The position numbers and the translations under genes were made by a program. A stretch of 64,000 bases of DNA, taken from positions 1 to 64,000 of the forward strand of contig JABILA010000056.1 in the NCBI GenBank assembly GCA_018654745.1, in the 5' to 3' direction. The stretch's first letter is position 1. Each line of letters begins with the position of its first letter. Of the stretch, positions 62,101 to 64,000 are shown in pieces. The DNA is from Alphaproteobacteria bacterium. GTDB lineage: Bacteria > Pseudomonadota > Alphaproteobacteria > UBA2966. The notes below the pieces were generated by a model. The model was not told the origin of the DNA. It did no database searches and worked only from the letters and a program-made list of their open reading frames with translations.

Positions 62101-63231
62101 AACAGTGTTTTCTGCTGACAACAGGCTGAACCCGGTAATGACGCTGTTGGTCAAACCGTCTCCGGTGCCCAGCTTCCAGGACATACCGGCATCATCCGAC
62201 ATCAGGATCGTGCCATTGTTGCCACCAATCAAAACCCGGTTGCCCGACAGACTGGATAGCGGATCGTCTGGCAGTATTGAAACGGCCTGAAAATCGATTT
62301 GCTCCAGGGCTTCGACAGACGTCAGTATTGGTGAAGGTGGTGCGGGTGCTGCGGCCCTTTGCTGAACAGCATCCCGGGTTTCCCGGAATTCACCTGAAAC
62401 GTTGATCACCACACGCCGATTAAGGGCCATTGTCTTTTCGTCCGTGCCCTTAAAGGCCTGCCGTTCCTCGCCATAAGAAATCGTTCTCACCCGTCTAGTG
62501 TCGACACCCAGGGAGTCCAGCCAAGTCATCACCTGATCAACCATGCGCTGGCCTAAAGCCAGGTTATATTCACGTGATCCGGTGGAATCCGTGTGGCCAG
62601 CCAGCGTAACCATTTTGTCCGGGTTTTTTGTCATCCAGACAGCCCAGTCCTGTACGATTTTTCGTGCTGTTGGCGTCAGACCGCTGCTGTCAGGTGCAAA
62701 TAAAATCCGGTCGCCATATCTGTTGGCAATTTCCGCCGTCAGTTTTTCTGCGAGACCAGGTTCAAGTCTGATCTCCTCCCGACGGAGACGGGTCTCAGGC
62801 GTAGGTGCAACGGGTGCCGGTGGTGCCAGACGGGCAGACAAGACTGCAAGATCAGCGTCCGAAAGCTTTGGTGTTTTCTGCTTCCAGCTGTAGCCACCAT
62901 CAAATGTTTCCAGGATCAAACCACCGTTGCCAACGGCAAAGGCCTGGCGACCATCTGACGCCATGGCGAGGGCATTGAAATCGCCCTCCACCTGGCGCAA
63001 CCTGAGATGAGCATTGACTTCAATCGGATGGGTCAGCCAGTCAAATGACATGACTTTGGGGCTGGACAAGGTGTCAATTCTGTAAGGTTGTAGCCACGCC
63101 GAAATGATCAGCAAGCCGAGGACCAATAGGCCAGCACCTAAATACCGAAGCCTTAAATCCCGGGGCGCAGGCGGCGATGGCCCCTCAGCGGGTTCAACTT
63201 TTACTTCAGGTGCATATCCTGTAGCTGTCAC
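59143..63231 (-). CDS. Membrane KAP family P-loop NTPase with periplasmic Ycf48-like propeller and OmpA-like domain
   Basis: Walker A MAVSGKWGTGKSSLMGL, KAP Walker B RRIVLVIDDLDRCQPEHVVEILEAVNFLV, OmpA core ILFAPDSSGLTPTARKIV...VTLAGHTDSTGSREYNLALGQRM...ALNRRVVI, repeated AVGNGGLILETFDGGYSWK / AVGNSGTIIRSSDGGDNWS blades; about six TM segments. Confidence 0.93.
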   Translation of the reverse strand: MTATGYAPEVKVEPAEGPSPPAPRDLRLRYLGAGLLVLGLLIISAWLQPYRIDTLSSPKVMSFDWLTHPIEVNAHLRLRQVEGDFNALAMASDGRQAFAVGNGGLILETFDGGYSWKQKTPKLSDADLAVLSARLAPPAPVAPTPETRLRREEIRLEPGLAEKLTAEIANRYGDRILFAPDSSGLTPTARKIVQDWAVWMTKNPDKMVTLAGHTDSTGSREYNLALGQRMVDQVMTWLDSLGVDTRRVRTISYGEERQAFKGTDEKTMALNRRVVINVSGEFRETRDAVQQRAAAPAPPSPILTSVEALEQIDFQAVSILPDDPLSSLSGNRVLIGGNNGTILMSDDAGMSWKLGTGDGLTNSVITGFSLLSAENTVLAPKSSNSENKPTDHILASVRGTNSSYIHSVKGSIWRTDTIDGAVDLRELNKILVSPSGRKYDEEGGPFGVGSDWHMLEAATDSFRIMLKRQNRLIHTDESLNDFVVNHNFTSALAVGNSGQIMSILYTDGQTRFSGTSSQEIRITKANLLGVAGNPDGAIWAAGTAGTVIQSQDGGKKWTVHTVPFIDELRDIAFANDNRTGLAVGNSGTIIRSSDGGDNWSIVAADNSVAQKAGVDLGTRAIHEGYPAPWFFIGLILPAFFFLQATRRPPSPPPPEPSISEIYASDQPITSPEKDGLNFGDLAKGLAAFLLNPQTEPPLTMAVSGKWGTGKSSLMGLICRHLRENGYSTVWFNAWHHQKENHLLAALLEVMRSEAISPWWKPVGIRFRARLFWIRFQRQPWTIGFLIFLTVIPATFSFSVPVDTYGKLAEGVVKLIEPQVIVKSPERPKEVIKEEVSESETQSGDTKTLIRQTERTRDLQDANGSMLGSSETDALFKGVGALLSLIGALFVVMTNARSRLGAFGLDPSRLLKPFRGKLRSSELRALVSFRHNFAREFADATEALAPRRIVLVIDDLDRCQPEHVVEILEAVNFLVSSGKLYIILGMDMAWVEMCIAQAYKEIAEAVSFDESEPSSGQDRSTDPAPSYANLASGPATLNDDTRSDKTEIFARKYLQKLVNIDVPVPEPDIDQGTMLTSDQPLNSEKIDKIKKEMAEQKRRKRQRHWLFVACWICFGVAVSMGTSWLVSGWYGWKDQVVSDALTTKETSKDLQDKKKLVGEVVPKSQTNVNPPVSSGGATSVSKPGQLLPGNKLAQYELWISGMSFILLGIFLFLARRHRDSLDDDLTSGDTHEFNAAMNVWGAYVLARDLTPRSVKRFVNRVRYLAMRRRFDENSASVSEENLIAAAAIHHCRGEVPDPQDWPSDPAGQLEFIFGQKHASNLGEKVTADLIKDIIKNSEKIRSWLPGADQIRLFNQWVQKITVR

Positions 63232-63471
63232 GGTTTCCCCCTCCTGATAACAACCTCGTCCAAGATGATCGGTTGAGGTCCCCCTTTGTCAGACCATCAC
63301 TCTGATTGATCCACGTCAGCATGTCTACTATTGATTGTTTAGGCAGGAGTGTTTCGATCTAAATGATACGTTTTCACACTGATCGGCCAGGCCGGTTATT
63401 TGCAGGCAGTTGAGATTTTCAGGATATTTGTCATTGTCTATGATCAGGCACAGTCATCAGGGGTAAATCTA

Positions 63472-64000
63472 ATGAGAATAATTGGAGCAGCAAACTTAAT
63501 TGGTTTAGCTCTGTTCTTTCTAACCCCTGGTCTGGTTCTGGCCGCTGGCCCGGAAATTGGGACAATTGTTACGGCGCGACAGGCGGCGGCATCGCCGGGC
63601 GCGGGTGTGGCGCTGGATGTTATGAAGAACGTTCCGGTCCGCAAGGGAGAAAAGCTGATTACCGGCCCTTTTGGCCGCATGAACATCACCTTTATTGATG
63701 ACAGCGAAATCTCCATCGGGCCGGAAGCGAATATCACGCTGGATGATCTGGTCTATTCACCGCATAGGTCCATGGCAAATCAATTCCAGGTCAGTGTGGT
63801 AAGTGGGGCGTTTCGTTATCTGTCCGGCAAGATCGCCAAACTGAACGGGCCCATGGTGTCCCTGAAAACGCCATTGGCGACAATCGGTATTCGAGGCACC
63901 CATGTGCTGGCGATTGTTGATGAGAATTATGCAGGCTGTATTGTCTTGCTGCCCACGCCAGGGGCTGAGGATAAACCCAGCTCTATAACTGTGACGGCCA
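63472..64000 (+). CDS. FecR domain-containing secreted protein (partial; runs off window end)
   Basis: Signal peptide MRIIGAANLIGLALFFLTPGLVLA; KGEKLITGPFGRMNITFIDDSEISIGPEANITLDDLVYSP...VSGAFRYLSGKIAKLNGPMVSLKTPLATIGIRGTHVL is a FecR domain. Absent from the ORF track because no stop is in the window. Confidence 0.88.
   Translation, partial: MRIIGAANLIGLALFFLTPGLVLAAGPEIGTIVTARQAAASPGAGVALDVMKNVPVRKGEKLITGPFGRMNITFIDDSEISIGPEANITLDDLVYSPHRSMANQFQVSVVSGAFRYLSGKIAKLNGPMVSLKTPLATIGIRGTHVLAIVDENYAGCIVLLPTPGAEDKPSSITVTA

Overview
This 64 kb window looks alphaproteobacterial, judged from gene content and protein style only. It is dominated by CoA-thioester (lipid, terpenoid or branched-acid) catabolism. 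I count 7 intact acyl-CoA dehydrogenases (ACADs) plus 1 ACAD remnant, 4 enoyl-CoA hydratases, 4 CaiB/BaiF CoA-transferases, 6 SDRs, two MaoC proteins, a thiolase/DUF35 pair, a CitE-like lyase, an AtuA/acyl-CoA-carboxylase cluster and FadH. Local regulators are of the IclR, TetR, MarR and LysR families. Most interesting items: (1) a compact operon at 48986-51327 with a Rieske-only protein, a Rieske oxygenase catalytic subunit whose [2Fe-2S] ligand loops are missing, and a GST. It resembles the NdmC/NdmD/NdmE logic and lies divergent from a LysR gene that has a perfect 16-bp palindrome 2 bp before its start. (2) A 1362-aa membrane KAP P-loop NTPase whose predicted periplasmic half combines Ycf48-like beta-propeller blades with an inserted OmpA-like domain, divergent from a FecR-domain secreted protein. 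(3) An LvaA/LvaB/ACAD/SDR cassette predicted to act on 4-hydroxyacyl-CoAs. (4) A BesD/HalD-like Fe/2OG enzyme with an intact HxD triad, predicting hydroxylation rather than halogenation. (5) A TRAP dctP gene interrupted by an IS256-family element at the left edge. (6) A decayed ACAD remnant. (7) Dispersed ~100-bp intergenic repeats. No tRNA, rRNA or CRISPR was recognised. All assignments come from reading the sequence and translations; no database search was run.
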